From: DASRIA01 sp963816975
GTDB lineage: Bacteria; Actinomycetota; Thermoleophilia; Solirubrobacterales; JBBDJG01
DNA length: 64,000 bases
Direction: 5' to 3'
NCBI GenBank assembly: GCA_963816975.1
Contig: CAWFMD010000006.1
Location: forward strand, 1,364,001 to 1,428,000
The position numbers were made by a program, and so were the translations under genes. The notes under the pieces were generated by a model, which saw only the letters and a program-made list of their open reading frames with translations, was not told the origin of the DNA and did not search any database. This document shows, piece by piece, positions 1 through 7,960 of the stretch; position 1 is the stretch's first letter; every line of letters starts with the position of its first letter.

Positions 1-408
1 GATCCGGACGCCCCGGCGCCCGCAGCGGTCACGTTGCCGGTCCCCGGAAGCTGCCGGTTCGGAGCATGGGAGCTGGAGTGCGTGGAGGGGCCGCCGCCGG
101 CCGCCGAGCGCGGCTCCCTGGACGAGCCGGTGCTCGACGCGGGCCGCCTCGCGCCGGCGCTGATCGTCCGGTCCTGGCGCGCCGGCGATCGGATGCAGCC
201 GTTGGGCCTCGGCGGCTCGAAGTCCCTCCAGGACGTGTTCGGCGACCGCAAGGTCCCCCGATCCCTGCGCCACTCCCTGCCGGTGGTCGTCTCCGGTGAC
301 GAGATCGCATGGGTGGCGGGAGTCGCCGTGTCCGACCTCTTCAAGCAGGATCAGCAGACCGCGGCGACCATCCGCCTGCGGGCACGCGCGGTGTCGGCCC
401 CCGACTAG
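1..408 (+). CDS. tilS: tRNA(Ile)-lysidine synthase TilS, C-terminal part (5' end outside window)
   Basis: The gene enters from the left edge in frame 1 and ends at a TAG at 406-408, so only the last 135 codons are present. TilS ligates lysine to C34 of tRNA-Ile(CAU) so that it reads AUA. The visible part is the C-terminal substrate-binding domain, recognised by the run RAGDRMQPLGLGGSKSLQD followed by KVPRSLR, PVVVSGDEIAWV and the terminal GV-SDLF pattern. The ATP-pyrophosphatase domain with its SGGxDS loop would lie upstream of the window. The next gene is hpt, 35 nt downstream, the usual tilS-hpt-ftsH order of both Actinobacteria and Firmicutes. Confidence 0.93.
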   Translation, partial: DPDAPAPAAVTLPVPGSCRFGAWELECVEGPPPAAERGSLDEPVLDAGRLAPALIVRSWRAGDRMQPLGLGGSKSLQDVFGDRKVPRSLRHSLPVVVSGDEIAWVAGVAVSDLFKQDQQTAATIRLRARAVSAPD

Positions 409-430
409 CAAACGCGGCCAGCCCCACCAC

Positions 431-436
431 TAGACT
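431..436 (+). promoter_or_regulatory. -10 element of a probable leaderless hpt promoter
   Basis: TAGACT lies in the tilS-hpt gap and is separated from the hpt ATG by exactly 7 nt. This places the expected transcription start on or next to the A of the start codon. No Shine-Dalgarno sequence precedes the ATG. The same TANNNT-N7-start layout recurs at many genes in this window. Confidence 0.6.
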
Positions 437-443
437 GGCCGGC

Positions 444-1004
444 ATGGCATCCCAGCCCCGTCCGGGGGAGGTGGTCGTCGAGGCGGACCAGCTCCAACGC
501 CGAGTCGCCGAGCTCGGCGCGGACGTCTCGCGCGACTACGCCGGTCGCGACCTCTTCATGATGGGCGTCCTGAAGGGCGCGGTGTTCTTTCTCGCGGACC
601 TGATGCGCGCGGTGCACGTGCCCTGCGAGCTGGACTTCATGGCGGTGTCGAGCTACGGGTCGCTGACGGACTCCTCGGGGGTGGTGCGGATCCTGAAGGA
701 CCTCGACTCCTCGATCGAGGGCAAGGACGTGCTGATCGTGGAGGACATCGTGGACTCGGGCCTCACGCTCAACTACCTGCTGCGCAACCTGCGGGGCCGG
801 AATCCGCGCTCGCTCGAGGTCTGTGCCCTGCTCGTGAAGCCGGCCCGCCGGAAGATCGAGCTTCCGATCCGGTATGTGGGGTTCGAGATACCCAACCGGT
901 TCGTGGTCGGCTACGGGCTCGACCTGGACCAGCGCCACCGGAATCTGCCCTACGTCGCCGCGATCGACGGCGGGGCGGGTGACGGGCAGCTGCACGCCGC
1001 CTGA
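444..1004 (+). CDS. hpt: hypoxanthine(-guanine) phosphoribosyltransferase
   Basis: A 186-residue purine-salvage enzyme that transfers ribose-5-phosphate from PRPP to hypoxanthine or guanine in the cytoplasm. The PRPP-binding signature DVLIVEDIVDSGLT is present, preceded by the SSYGSLTDSSG flexible loop and followed by KPARRKIE and the C-terminal DLDQRHRNLPYV segment. Length matches the family (about 175-190). The ATG at 444 is chosen over longer in-frame starts, which would run into tilS, because a TAGACT -10 box sits 7 nt upstream, suggesting a leaderless mRNA. It sits between tilS and ftsH as in most Gram-positive genomes. Confidence 0.95.
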   Translation: MASQPRPGEVVVEADQLQRRVAELGADVSRDYAGRDLFMMGVLKGAVFFLADLMRAVHVPCELDFMAVSSYGSLTDSSGVVRILKDLDSSIEGKDVLIVEDIVDSGLTLNYLLRNLRGRNPRSLEVCALLVKPARRKIELPIRYVGFEIPNRFVVGYGLDLDQRHRNLPYVAAIDGGAGDGQLHAA

Positions 1005-1081
1005 GCCCGCCTTTCCATCGGGTCCGGCAGGAGGTCAAGAAGGGCCGCAGAATGCCCGATATTGACCGAATGATCCGGCGC

Positions 1082-1109
1082 TTGAGCGCCGTCGTAATCG
1101 CCCTATACC
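1082..1109 (+). promoter_or_regulatory. candidate ftsH promoter
   Basis: TTGAGC (1082-1087) and TATACC (1104-1109) are spaced by 16 nt in the hpt-ftsH gap, about 70 nt before the ftsH ATG. A second possible -10, TAGGCT, lies at 1125-1130. A short GGCGC/GCGCC inverted repeat overlaps the -35 region. The choice between the two is unresolved. Confidence 0.4.
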
Positions 1110-1179
1110 GCATAAGTCCCCTGCTAGGCTTGTTCGCGGCCGGTCAGCGGTTGCGCATGCCTTCATTCTCGCGGAAAAC

Positions 1180-3144
1180 ATGAGCAGATTCCTCAAAAAC
1201 GCGACCTTCCCGATCCTCATCGTGGTGGTGCTCGCGTTCTTCGCTCAGCGCTTCCTCGGGCAGAGCGACGAGAAGCCCAAGCCCAACTTCGGGCAGTTCC
1301 TCACGCAGGTCGAGAACGGCCAGGTCAAGAGCGTCACGATCAAGACGCGCGACAACACCCTCGACGTGACCGCGATCGACGGCAAGACCAAGTACACGAC
1401 CGGCTACCCCGACAACTATGAGCAGCAGCTGGTCCGCGACCTGCGCAAGCACGAGGTCGCACTCTCCGTGAAGGGCAAGGGAGGGTCCAACTGGCTCTCG
1501 CTGCTGACCTACATCCTGCCGTTCATCCTGCTGCTCGCGTTCTGGATATTCCTGATGAACTCCGTGCAGGGAGGCGGCTCGCGCGTCATGAGCTTCGGGA
1601 AGTCGCGGGCCAAGCGATTGTCGGTCGACTCACCGAAGGTCACCTTCCGCGACGTGGCCGGAGTCGACGAGGCCGTCGAAGAGCTGCACGAGATCAAGGA
1701 GTTCCTCGAGAACCCCAAGAAGTTCCAGGCACTGGGCGCGCGCATCCCCAAGGGAGTCCTGCTCTACGGGCCGCCCGGCACCGGCAAGACGCTGCTCGCG
1801 CGCGCGGTCGCCGGCGAGGCCGGAGTGCCCTTCTTCTCGATCTCCGGCTCGGATTTCGTCGAGATGTTCGTCGGCGTGGGCGCATCCCGCGTGCGCGACC
1901 TGTTCGAGCAGGCCAAGCAGAACTCTCCCTGCATCATCTTCATGGACGAGATCGACGCGGTCGGCCGGCACCGCGGCGCGGGTCTGGGCGGCGGCCACGA
2001 CGAGCGCGAGCAGACGCTGAACCAGCTGCTGGTCGAGATGGACGGCTTCGAGATGAAGGACAACATCATCCTGATCGCGGCCACCAACCGGCCCGACATC
2101 CTCGACCCGGCGCTGCTGCGCCCCGGCCGCTTCGACCGCCAGGTCGTGGTCGACCGGCCGGACCGCAAGGGCCGGTCCCGGATCCTGGAGGTGCACACGC
2201 GCGGCAAGCCGCTCGCGAAGGAGATCGACCTCGACAACCTCGCCGGTCAGACACCGGGCTTCACGGGAGCGGATCTCGCGAACCTGGTGAACGAGGCCGC
2301 CCTGCTCGCAGCCCGCAACAACAAGCGCGAGATCACCCAGCACGAGCTGGAGGAGGGCATCATGCGCGTGATCGCGGGTCCTGAGAAGAAGACCCGCGTG
2401 ATGGGTGACAAGGAGCGGGCGGTGACCGCCTTCCACGAGATGGGGCACGCGATGGTCGCCCACTTCCTCGAGCACACCGATCCGGTGCACAAGATCTCGA
2501 TCATCTCGCGCGGCCAGGCACTGGGCTACACGATCTCGCTCCCGACGGAGGACAAGTTCCTCACCACCCGCGCGGAGCTCGAGGACACCCTCGCGATGAC
2601 GCTCGGCGGGCGCGCCGCCGAGGAGATCGTGTTCGCCGAGATCACGACCGGCGCCGCCAACGACCTGGAGAAGGTGACCGCGACCGCGAAGCAGATGGTG
2701 ATGCGCTTCGGCATGTCCGAGAAGCTCGGGCCCCGCGTGTTCGGCCACGACCAGTCACAGCCGTTCCTGGGCCGGGAGTTCAGCGCGACGGCCGACTACT
2801 CCGACGAGATCGCGCGCGAGATCGACGACGAGATCCGCCGGATCGTCGAGGACGCGCACCAGCGCGCCCGGCAGGTGCTGGGTGATCGCCGCGACGACCT
2901 CGACCGGCTTTCGAAGCTGCTGCTGGAGCACGAGACGATCGAACGCGACGAATTCGAGGCCCTGCTGGCCGGGAAGACCGAAGACGAGGTCTTCGGAGCC
3001 CCGGAGCCCGAAAGCGAGCCGCCCGCCGCGCCGCCCTTGGAGCCCGCCCGTCGTCCGGTCGCCGAGCCGCGGCCGCTGCCACATCCGCGTCCCGGTCTCG
3101 CCGGCGGCACGGCGGAGATGCGAAAAAAGCCGGAATTCCCTTAG
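1180..3144 (+). CDS. ftsH: ATP-dependent zinc metalloprotease FtsH
   Basis: A 654-residue membrane-anchored AAA+ protease for membrane and regulatory proteins; it assembles as a hexamer. Membrane segments lie at about residues 8-24 and 107-128 with a periplasmic-type domain between them. The AAA module shows Walker A GPPGTGKT (about 197-204), Walker B IIFMDEID and the second region of homology ending RPGRFDRQ. The zinc site HEMGH is at about 419-423. The C-terminal 50 residues are Pro/Glu-rich and probably disordered. The ATG at 1180 gives a normal N-terminus ending in a hydrophobic segment; upstream Shine-Dalgarno pairing is weak. The stop codon lies inside a strong hairpin that probably terminates the transcript. 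Confidence 0.97.
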   Translation: MSRFLKNATFPILIVVVLAFFAQRFLGQSDEKPKPNFGQFLTQVENGQVKSVTIKTRDNTLDVTAIDGKTKYTTGYPDNYEQQLVRDLRKHEVALSVKGKGGSNWLSLLTYILPFILLLAFWIFLMNSVQGGGSRVMSFGKSRAKRLSVDSPKVTFRDVAGVDEAVEELHEIKEFLENPKKFQALGARIPKGVLLYGPPGTGKTLLARAVAGEAGVPFFSISGSDFVEMFVGVGASRVRDLFEQAKQNSPCIIFMDEIDAVGRHRGAGLGGGHDEREQTLNQLLVEMDGFEMKDNIILIAATNRPDILDPALLRPGRFDRQVVVDRPDRKGRSRILEVHTRGKPLAKEIDLDNLAGQTPGFTGADLANLVNEAALLAARNNKREITQHELEEGIMRVIAGPEKKTRVMGDKERAVTAFHEMGHAMVAHFLEHTDPVHKISIISRGQALGYTISLPTEDKFLTTRAELEDTLAMTLGGRAAEEIVFAEITTGAANDLEKVTATAKQMVMRFGMSEKLGPRVFGHDQSQPFLGREFSATADYSDEIAREIDDEIRRIVEDAHQRARQVLGDRRDDLDRLSKLLLEHETIERDEFEALLAGKTEDEVFGAPEPESEPPAAPPLEPARRPVAEPRPLPHPRPGLAGGTAEMRKKPEFP

Positions 3145-3157
3145 CCGGGAATTCCGG
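3130..3157 (+). terminator. hairpin overlapping the ftsH stop codon
   Basis: CCGGAATTCCC (3130-3140) and GGGAATTCCGG (3147-3157) form a perfect 11-bp stem with a 6-nt loop containing the ftsH TAG. There is no long U-tract, so it is either an intrinsic terminator of the high-GC type or an mRNA 3'-end stabiliser. Confidence 0.6.
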
Positions 3158-3160
3158 GAG

Positions 3161-3198
3161 CTCTGTAGTTCAGGCGCTCTGTAGTTCGGTCATATACT
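3161..3198 (+). promoter_or_regulatory. promoter region with 11-bp direct repeat and leaderless -10 for the acyl-CoA synthetase
   Basis: CTCTGTAGTTC occurs twice (3161-3171 and 3177-3187) with a 16-nt period, immediately followed by the -10 box TATACT at 3193-3198. The GTG at 3206 is 7 nt after the -10, so the message should be leaderless. The second repeat overlaps the place where a -35 would sit, suggesting an activator site. Confidence 0.5.
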
Positions 3199-3205
3199 CG
3201 GCGCC

Positions 3206-4779
3206 GTGGCTACCACGGCCGCCCGCACGTACGAGCAGGCCTGCGCCGAGCATCGGTGGAATGTCCCGGCGCGCTACAACATCGCCGCCGACGTATGCGA
3301 CAGGCACCCGCGCGACAAGCTCGCGATGATCTGGGAGGACTGGCGCGGCAACGAGCGCGCGGTCGGCTGGGGAGAGCTGCAGGATCTGGCGGGCAAGAGC
3401 GCGAACGTGCTGCGCGACCGCGGTGTCGAGCGCGGCGACCGCGTGGCGATGCTGCTGCCACCGACCCCTGAGACCGCCGCGATGTTCTTCGGCACGTGGA
3501 AGGCGGGGGCGATCCTGCTGTCGATGTCCGTGCTGTACGGCGACGAGGGAATCCGTCACCGGATCACCGACTCGCAGGCGAAGGTGCTGGTCACGGACGC
3601 CGACAACGCCGACCGGATCGATCGCGATCTGGTCGAGCACCTGATCGTGCTCGATGACGACCTGCTGGCCGGCGCATCCGCGAACTTCGAGACTGTCGAC
3701 ACGGCGGCAGACGACCCCGCCCAGCTCTACTACTCCTCCGGCACCACGGGCCTCGCCAAGGGCATCCTGCACGCGCATCGCTACGTGCTCGCCCACGAGG
3801 AGTTCGGCTACTGCCACGATCTGCGCGACGGTGAGCTGTTCCACGGCATGGGGGAATGGGCATGGGCTGCGGGGATCTCCCCGCTGATCGGGCCGTGGCG
3901 GCTGGGCGCAACGCAGCTCGTGTTCCAGCGCGAGGGCGGCTTCGACCCGGAGCAGCAGCTCGCCGTCCTGTCCAAGCACCGGCCCACGAACGTCTTCACG
4001 ACGCCCACGGCGATGCGCGCGATGATGGCCGTCTCCGACGCCGGCCGCCGCCATCCGCAGGATTTCCGTGTCGTGTGCTCGGCGGGCGAACCGCTGAACC
4101 CGGAGGCGATCCGCTGGTTCCGGGAGCAGTACGGCACCACCGTGCTCGACTTCTACGGTCTGACCGAGTCGTATCCGCTGGTCGCGAACTACCCGTTCAT
4201 GGAGGTGCGCGAGGGCTCCATGGGCCGGCCGATGCCGGGTTGGGACGTGGAGATCCTGGATCAGGACGAGCAGCCCGTGGCGCCCGGCGAGCGCGGGGAG
4301 ATCTGCCTGCGGGCGCGCACGAACCCTCACTATCCGCTGGGCTATTGGAATCGCCCGGACGACTCGCATGAGACCTTCGGGGGGACTGGTTCCATACGAA
4401 GGACGCGGCCGAGCAGGACACCGACGGCTATTACTGGTACTCGGGGCGGGCCGACGACGTGATCATCTCGGCCGGCTACCGGATCGGCCCCTTCGAGGTC
4501 GAGTCGGCGTGCATCGAGCACCCGGCGGTGCACGAGGCGGCGGCGGTCGCATCGCCCGACGAGCGGCGCGGCAACGTGGTGAAGGCCTTCGTGATCCTGG
4601 CGGAGGGCCACGAGCCCTCCGACCAGCTGGCCGAGCAGATCAAGCGATTCGTGCGCGACCGCCATTCGGCCTACGCGTATCCGCGGCGGATCGAGTTCGT
4701 CGACGAGCTGCCGAAGACGCTCACCGGCAAGATCCGCCGGATCGAGCTGCGCGAACGCGAGCAACAGCAGCAGCGTTGA
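3206..4779 (+). CDS. AMP-dependent acyl-CoA synthetase (medium-chain/benzoate-CoA-ligase-like), interrupted by a frameshift
   Basis: An ANL-superfamily acid:CoA ligase that adenylates a carboxylate and transfers it to CoA. The ATP/AMP signature YYSSGTTGLAKG is at about residue 175 and the A5-type motif DFYGLTES follows. The C-terminal swinging domain carries GYRIGPFEVES and the catalytic lysine in LTGKIRR. The frame is broken at the run of six G at 4379-4384 (about residue 392). Reading on in the original frame gives 27 unrelated residues and a stop at 4462. Adding one G restores continuous homology (GGDWF, then YYWYSGRADD) to the TGA at 4779. This is either a sequencing indel or a true recent mutation. 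The TGA overlaps the TTG start of folP. Confidence 0.85.
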
Positions 4780-5615
4780 CGACCTTCGCCCGCCCGGCGG
4801 TGATGGGCGTGTTGAACGTGACGCCGGACTCGTTCTCCGACGGCGGCGAGTTCCTGGCGCCCGAGGCGGCGCTGGCACATGCTCGCTCGATGGTCGCGGA
4901 GGGAGCCGACCTGCTCGACGTCGGCGGTGAGTCCACCCGTCCGGGCGCGGAACCGGTGGGTGCCGATGAGGAGCTGCGGCGGGTGATGCCCGTGGTCGAG
5001 GCGCTGGGGGCGCAGAACGTCCCCGTTTCGATCGACACATCAAAGCCACTGGTCGCAGAGTTGGCTCTGCGAGCGGGCGCATCGTTCGTGAACGACGTGA
5101 CTGCGCTGCGTGGTGATCCGGTCATGGCGGAGTTCCTGGCTACAACGGACGTCGATGTGTGCTTGATGCACATGCTCGGGACGCCTCGCACGATGCAGCA
5201 GAATCCGAGATACGACGACGTGGTCGCGGAGGTCAAGGCCTTCCTCGAGGAGCGTCTCGTCTACGCCGTCAGCCAGGGCATCGCCGAGGAGCGCATCTGG
5301 CTCGACCCCGGCATCGGCTTCGGCAAGACGCTCGAGCACAACCTGGCGCTGCTGCGCCGCCTCGACGAGATCGTGGCGCTCGGGCGCCCGGTGGTGATCG
5401 GCGCCTCCCGCAAGAGCTTTCTCGGAACGCTCACCGGCCGCGGCGAGGCCGACCGCGTGGCGGGGACGGTGGCGGCCAACGTGATCGCGTTCGAGCGTGG
5501 CGCGCACATGTTCCGCGTCCACGACGTGGCCGCCGCGCGCGATGCCCTGGCCGTGGCGAGTGCTACCGTGGACAGCAGCGGCAGCGGGGCGCCGGATGCG
5601 CCTCGAATTCGATGA
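4776..5615 (+). CDS. folP: dihydropteroate synthase
   Basis: A 279-residue enzyme that condenses p-aminobenzoate with hydroxymethyl-dihydropterin pyrophosphate in folate synthesis. Both family signatures are visible: VMGVLNVTPDSFSDGG near the N-terminus and LLDVGGESTRPGAEPV. SIDTSKP, DVCLMHMLGTP, LDPGIGFGKT and GASRKSF follow in order. The TTG at 4776 is chosen because it is the only start placed just before the first beta-strand and it overlaps the upstream TGA (TTGA), implying translational coupling to the acyl-CoA synthetase gene. It couples in turn to folB through ATGA at 5612. Confidence 0.94.
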   Translation: MTTFARPAVMGVLNVTPDSFSDGGEFLAPEAALAHARSMVAEGADLLDVGGESTRPGAEPVGADEELRRVMPVVEALGAQNVPVSIDTSKPLVAELALRAGASFVNDVTALRGDPVMAEFLATTDVDVCLMHMLGTPRTMQQNPRYDDVVAEVKAFLEERLVYAVSQGIAEERIWLDPGIGFGKTLEHNLALLRRLDEIVALGRPVVIGASRKSFLGTLTGRGEADRVAGTVAANVIAFERGAHMFRVHDVAAARDALAVASATVDSSGSGAPDAPRIR

Positions 5616-6046
5616 TTTCCGGGCGGTTTCAGATGGACAACTTCGAAGAGGGCAGGGACTACGAGGAGGATCGGGGTGTCGGCTCCTCCGATTCCTTCGT
5701 CACGCTCGAGATCTCCGGCCTGTCCCTGTACACGCACCACGGGGCGACCGAGGCCGAGCAGGAGACCGGCCAGCGGCTCGTCTTCGACATCACCTTCGAC
5801 GTGGAGGACTGCGACGCGACGGTGACGGACCGCCTCGAGGACACGATCGACTACTCCGCCGTCTGCCAGGCGGTCGCGCTGCGCGCCACCGACCGCTCCT
5901 ACCGGACGCTCGAGCGAGTGTGCACGGCCGTTGCGGACATGCTCGAGGAGCGTTTCGGCGCCAGCGGGATCGTGGTGCGGGCGACCAAGCCCGAGCCGCC
6001 GATCCCGTTGCCGGTCGATGAGGTCTCGGTAGAGGTCTCGCGCTGA
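5612..6046 (+). CDS. folB: dihydroneopterin aldolase
   Basis: A 144-residue folate enzyme that cleaves dihydroneopterin to hydroxymethyl-dihydropterin and glycolaldehyde. The core begins at about residue 29 with LEISGLSLYTHHGATEAEQ and ends KPEPPIPLPVDEVSVEV, typical of FolB. The extra 28 acidic residues at the N-terminus exceed the usual length of about 120. Starting at ATG 5633 would remove 7 of them. ATG 5612 is preferred because it makes an ATGA overlap with the folP stop. Its TGA overlaps the proposed CTG start of folK. Confidence 0.93.
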   Translation: MISGRFQMDNFEEGRDYEEDRGVGSSDSFVTLEISGLSLYTHHGATEAEQETGQRLVFDITFDVEDCDATVTDRLEDTIDYSAVCQAVALRATDRSYRTLERVCTAVADMLEERFGASGIVVRATKPEPPIPLPVDEVSVEVSR

Positions 6047-6549
6047 CGAAACCGAGGCCGGCCTGGCTCGGGCTGGGCTCGAACGTCGGCGACCGGCTCG
6101 CGCACCTGCGCGACGCGGTGGAGCGCCTGGCGGCGCGCGATGCGGTGCGTCTGGATGCCGGCTCGTCGGTCTACGAGACGGAGCCGGTCGGTGAGGTCAC
6201 CGCGCAGCCCGACTTCCTGAACGCCGTGGTGCGCATCGAGACCGCGCTGGGGCCGCTCGAGCTGCTGGACGCCTGCAAGGAGGTCGAGCGCGAGCTGGGC
6301 CGCACCCCGGGACCGCGGCATGGTCCACGGCCGATCGACGTCGACGTGCTGTTGGTGGGTGACGAGGTGCTCGAGTCCGACCGGCTGCGCCTGCCACATC
6401 CAGAGGTCGCGACGCGGCGCTTCGTGCTCGTTCCGCTGCTGGAGCTCGACCCCGAGCTGCGGCTGCCGGGCGGCGTGCCGCTGGCGGACGCGCTGCAGCG
6501 TCTGCCGGCCGGCGGGCGCGTGGAGCGCGTGGGCGACCTCATCCCGTAG
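6043..6549 (+). CDS. folK: 2-amino-4-hydroxy-6-hydroxymethyldihydropteridine pyrophosphokinase, probable CTG start
   Basis: FolK transfers pyrophosphate from ATP to hydroxymethyl-dihydropterin, the step before FolP. The N-terminal strand AWLGLGSNVGDR, the segment SSVYETEPVG and the signature PRPIDVDVLL are all visible. No ATG, GTG or TTG exists between the in-frame TGA at 6019 and the GLGSNVG motif. The first conventional start (GTG 6118) would delete the first strand and loop. The only plausible initiator is CTG at 6043, which overlaps the folB TGA as CTGA and has AGAGG 7 nt upstream. That gives 168 residues, the normal size. The CTG call is an inference; an upstream indel is the alternative. 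Confidence 0.88.
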   Translation: MTKPRPAWLGLGSNVGDRLAHLRDAVERLAARDAVRLDAGSSVYETEPVGEVTAQPDFLNAVVRIETALGPLELLDACKEVERELGRTPGPRHGPRPIDVDVLLVGDEVLESDRLRLPHPEVATRRFVLVPLLELDPELRLPGGVPLADALQRLPAGGRVERVGDLIP

Positions 6550-6554
6550 ATAAT
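6549..6554 (+). promoter_or_regulatory. -10 element of a probable leaderless coaX promoter
   Basis: TAGATAAT spans the end of folK (stop TAG at 6547-6549). Taking GATAAT as the -10 leaves 6 nt to the GTG start at 6561. No ribosome-binding site is visible. Confidence 0.5.
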
Positions 6555-6560
6555 CGCGCC

Positions 6561-7325
6561 GTGCTACTCACGATCGACGTCGGCAACACGCAGACCCACG
6601 TCGGTGCGTTCGATGGCTCCGAGCTGGTCGAGCACTGGCGCTTCTCCACCGATCGCCAGTCGACAGGGGACGAGCTGGCGGTCGTGATCCACAACCTGCT
6701 GGCCCTGCGGGGGATCGGTTTCGACCAGATCCACGGCGAGGCTGTGTCCTCGGTGGTGCCGCCGCTGGTCTCCGAGTATCGCCACATGTTCGAGCGCTAC
6801 CTGGAGCGAGAGGCGCTGATCGTGGGTCCGGGCACCAAGACGGGGATGCCGATCATGCTCGACAACCCTCACGAGCTTGGGCCGGACCGGCTCGTGAACG
6901 CGGTGGCCGGCTACAACCTGTGTGGTGATGCGTGTGTGGTCGTCGATTTCGGGACCGCGATCAACTATGACGTGGTATCGGCCGCGGGCGAGTATCTGGG
7001 GGGCATCATCAGCCCCGGGATCGAGATCTCGATCGAGGCGCTCACCTCGCGGGCCGCGCGCCTCACGAAGGTCGACATCGCAGAGCCGCGCACCCTGATC
7101 GGCCGGTCCACCGAGGGCGCGATCCAGTCCGGGATCGTCCACGGATTCGCTGCTCAGGTGGACGGCATCTGCGGGAAGCTGCGGGCCGAGCTGGGCGGCG
7201 GGCTGACCACGATCGCCACGGGCGGCATGGCGAGCGTGATCGTCGGCTTCACGGACAGCATCGACCTGGTGGACGACCTGCTGACCCTCAAGGGCCTGCG
7301 GCTCGTATACGAGATAAACCGCTGA
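6561..7325 (+). CDS. coaX: type III pantothenate kinase
   Basis: A 254-residue kinase that phosphorylates pantothenate, the first step of coenzyme A synthesis. The ASKHA fold shows DVGNTQTHVGAF at residues 5-16, the GPDRLVNA motif, CVVVDFGTAINYDVVS and GGIISPG. Type III enzymes are insensitive to CoA feedback and need a monovalent cation; this is family knowledge. The GTG at 6561 is the first residue before the phosphate-binding loop and follows a TAGATAAT promoter box by a few nucleotides. It lies between the folate genes and lysS as in mycobacteria. Confidence 0.95.
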   Translation: MLLTIDVGNTQTHVGAFDGSELVEHWRFSTDRQSTGDELAVVIHNLLALRGIGFDQIHGEAVSSVVPPLVSEYRHMFERYLEREALIVGPGTKTGMPIMLDNPHELGPDRLVNAVAGYNLCGDACVVVDFGTAINYDVVSAAGEYLGGIISPGIEISIEALTSRAARLTKVDIAEPRTLIGRSTEGAIQSGIVHGFAAQVDGICGKLRAELGGGLTTIATGGMASVIVGFTDSIDLVDDLLTLKGLRLVYEINR

Positions 7326-7370
7326 ATCGATGCGGCCCCGGCGCCTCCCGGGGACCCGTTGGCCCCTCGC

Positions 7371-7376
7371 TATACT
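7371..7376 (+). promoter_or_regulatory. -10 element upstream of greA
   Basis: A TATACT hexamer in the coaX-greA gap predicts a transcription start near 7383 and a leader of about 57 nt. No good -35 is visible 16-18 nt upstream. Confidence 0.45.
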
Positions 7377-7439
7377 TGCCGGTCCGCCGGGCGCCGTCTT
7401 GCCCCGGTTTCAAGCGTGAATGCGGGAGTTTCTTACCTG

Positions 7440-7919
7440 ATGCCAAGAGACATCGTCCTCACACCAGCGGGTCACAAGAAGCTCACCGCAGAGATCGAGC
7501 ATCTGCGCACGACCGGGCGGCGCGAGGTCGCCGAGCGCATCAAGGAGGCGCGCGAGTTCGGCGACATCAGCGAGAACGCCGAGTACGACCACGCGAAGAA
7601 CGAGCAGGCGATGCTCGAGGCGCGGATCGCCATGCTCGAGGAGAAGCTGCGTAACGCGACGGTGATCGACCAGAAGTCGATCGACGCCGGCACCGTCTCG
7701 GTCGGCACCAAGGTCTGGGTCAAGGACCAGAAGTCCGAGAAGTCGGTCATGTACCACATCGTCGGCTCGGCGGAGGCCGACCCGGCCGAGAGCAAGCTCT
7801 CGAACGAGTCACCGGTCGGCAGCGCGCTGGTCGGCCACAAGCGTGGCGAGGTGGTCACCGTCCAAGTTCCCCGCGGCCCCAGCCGCAAGCTCAAGATCAC
7901 CAAGATCGAAGCCGCTTAA
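7440..7919 (+). CDS. greA: transcription elongation factor GreA
   Basis: A 159-residue factor that enters the RNA polymerase secondary channel and stimulates cleavage of backtracked transcripts. The N-terminal coiled coil carries FGDISENAEYDHAKNEQAMLE with the acidic tip residues. The C-terminal globular domain contains SPVGSALVGHKRGEVV and ends with LKITKIEAA. The ATG at 7440 gives the expected MPRDIVLT start. GGGAG at 7424-7428 is a somewhat distant ribosome-binding site. The upstream GTG at 7416 would add eight residues with no family support. Confidence 0.95.
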   Translation: MPRDIVLTPAGHKKLTAEIEHLRTTGRREVAERIKEAREFGDISENAEYDHAKNEQAMLEARIAMLEEKLRNATVIDQKSIDAGTVSVGTKVWVKDQKSEKSVMYHIVGSAEADPAESKLSNESPVGSALVGHKRGEVVTVQVPRGPSRKLKITKIEAA

Positions 7920-7947
7920 GTCCAGGCGCACACGCCTGACGCGCGGG

Positions 7948-7953
7948 TACGCT
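7948..7953 (+). promoter_or_regulatory. -10 element of a probable leaderless lysS promoter
   Basis: TACGCT is separated by exactly 7 nt from the lysS GTG at 7961. The 41-nt gap after greA holds no Shine-Dalgarno sequence and is too short for a T-box. Confidence 0.55.
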
Positions 7954-7960
7954 CCGGGGC

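Noticed and set aside
4376..4390. Programmed -1 frameshift in the acyl-CoA synthetase gene
   Set aside because: The site C-GGG-GGG-A is not a good X-XXY-YYZ heptamer, and no stem or internal Shine-Dalgarno sequence is evident; an indel is simpler.
4368..4775. Possible acyl-CoA synthetase-folP fusion by a long folP-frame ORF
   Set aside because: Upstream of TTG 4776 this frame reads the synthetase gene out of phase; FolP homology starts only at the TTG.
7920..7960. T-box or other amino-acid riboswitch before lysS or cysS
   Set aside because: The lysS gap is 41 nt with a leaderless promoter and cysS overlaps ispF, leaving no room.
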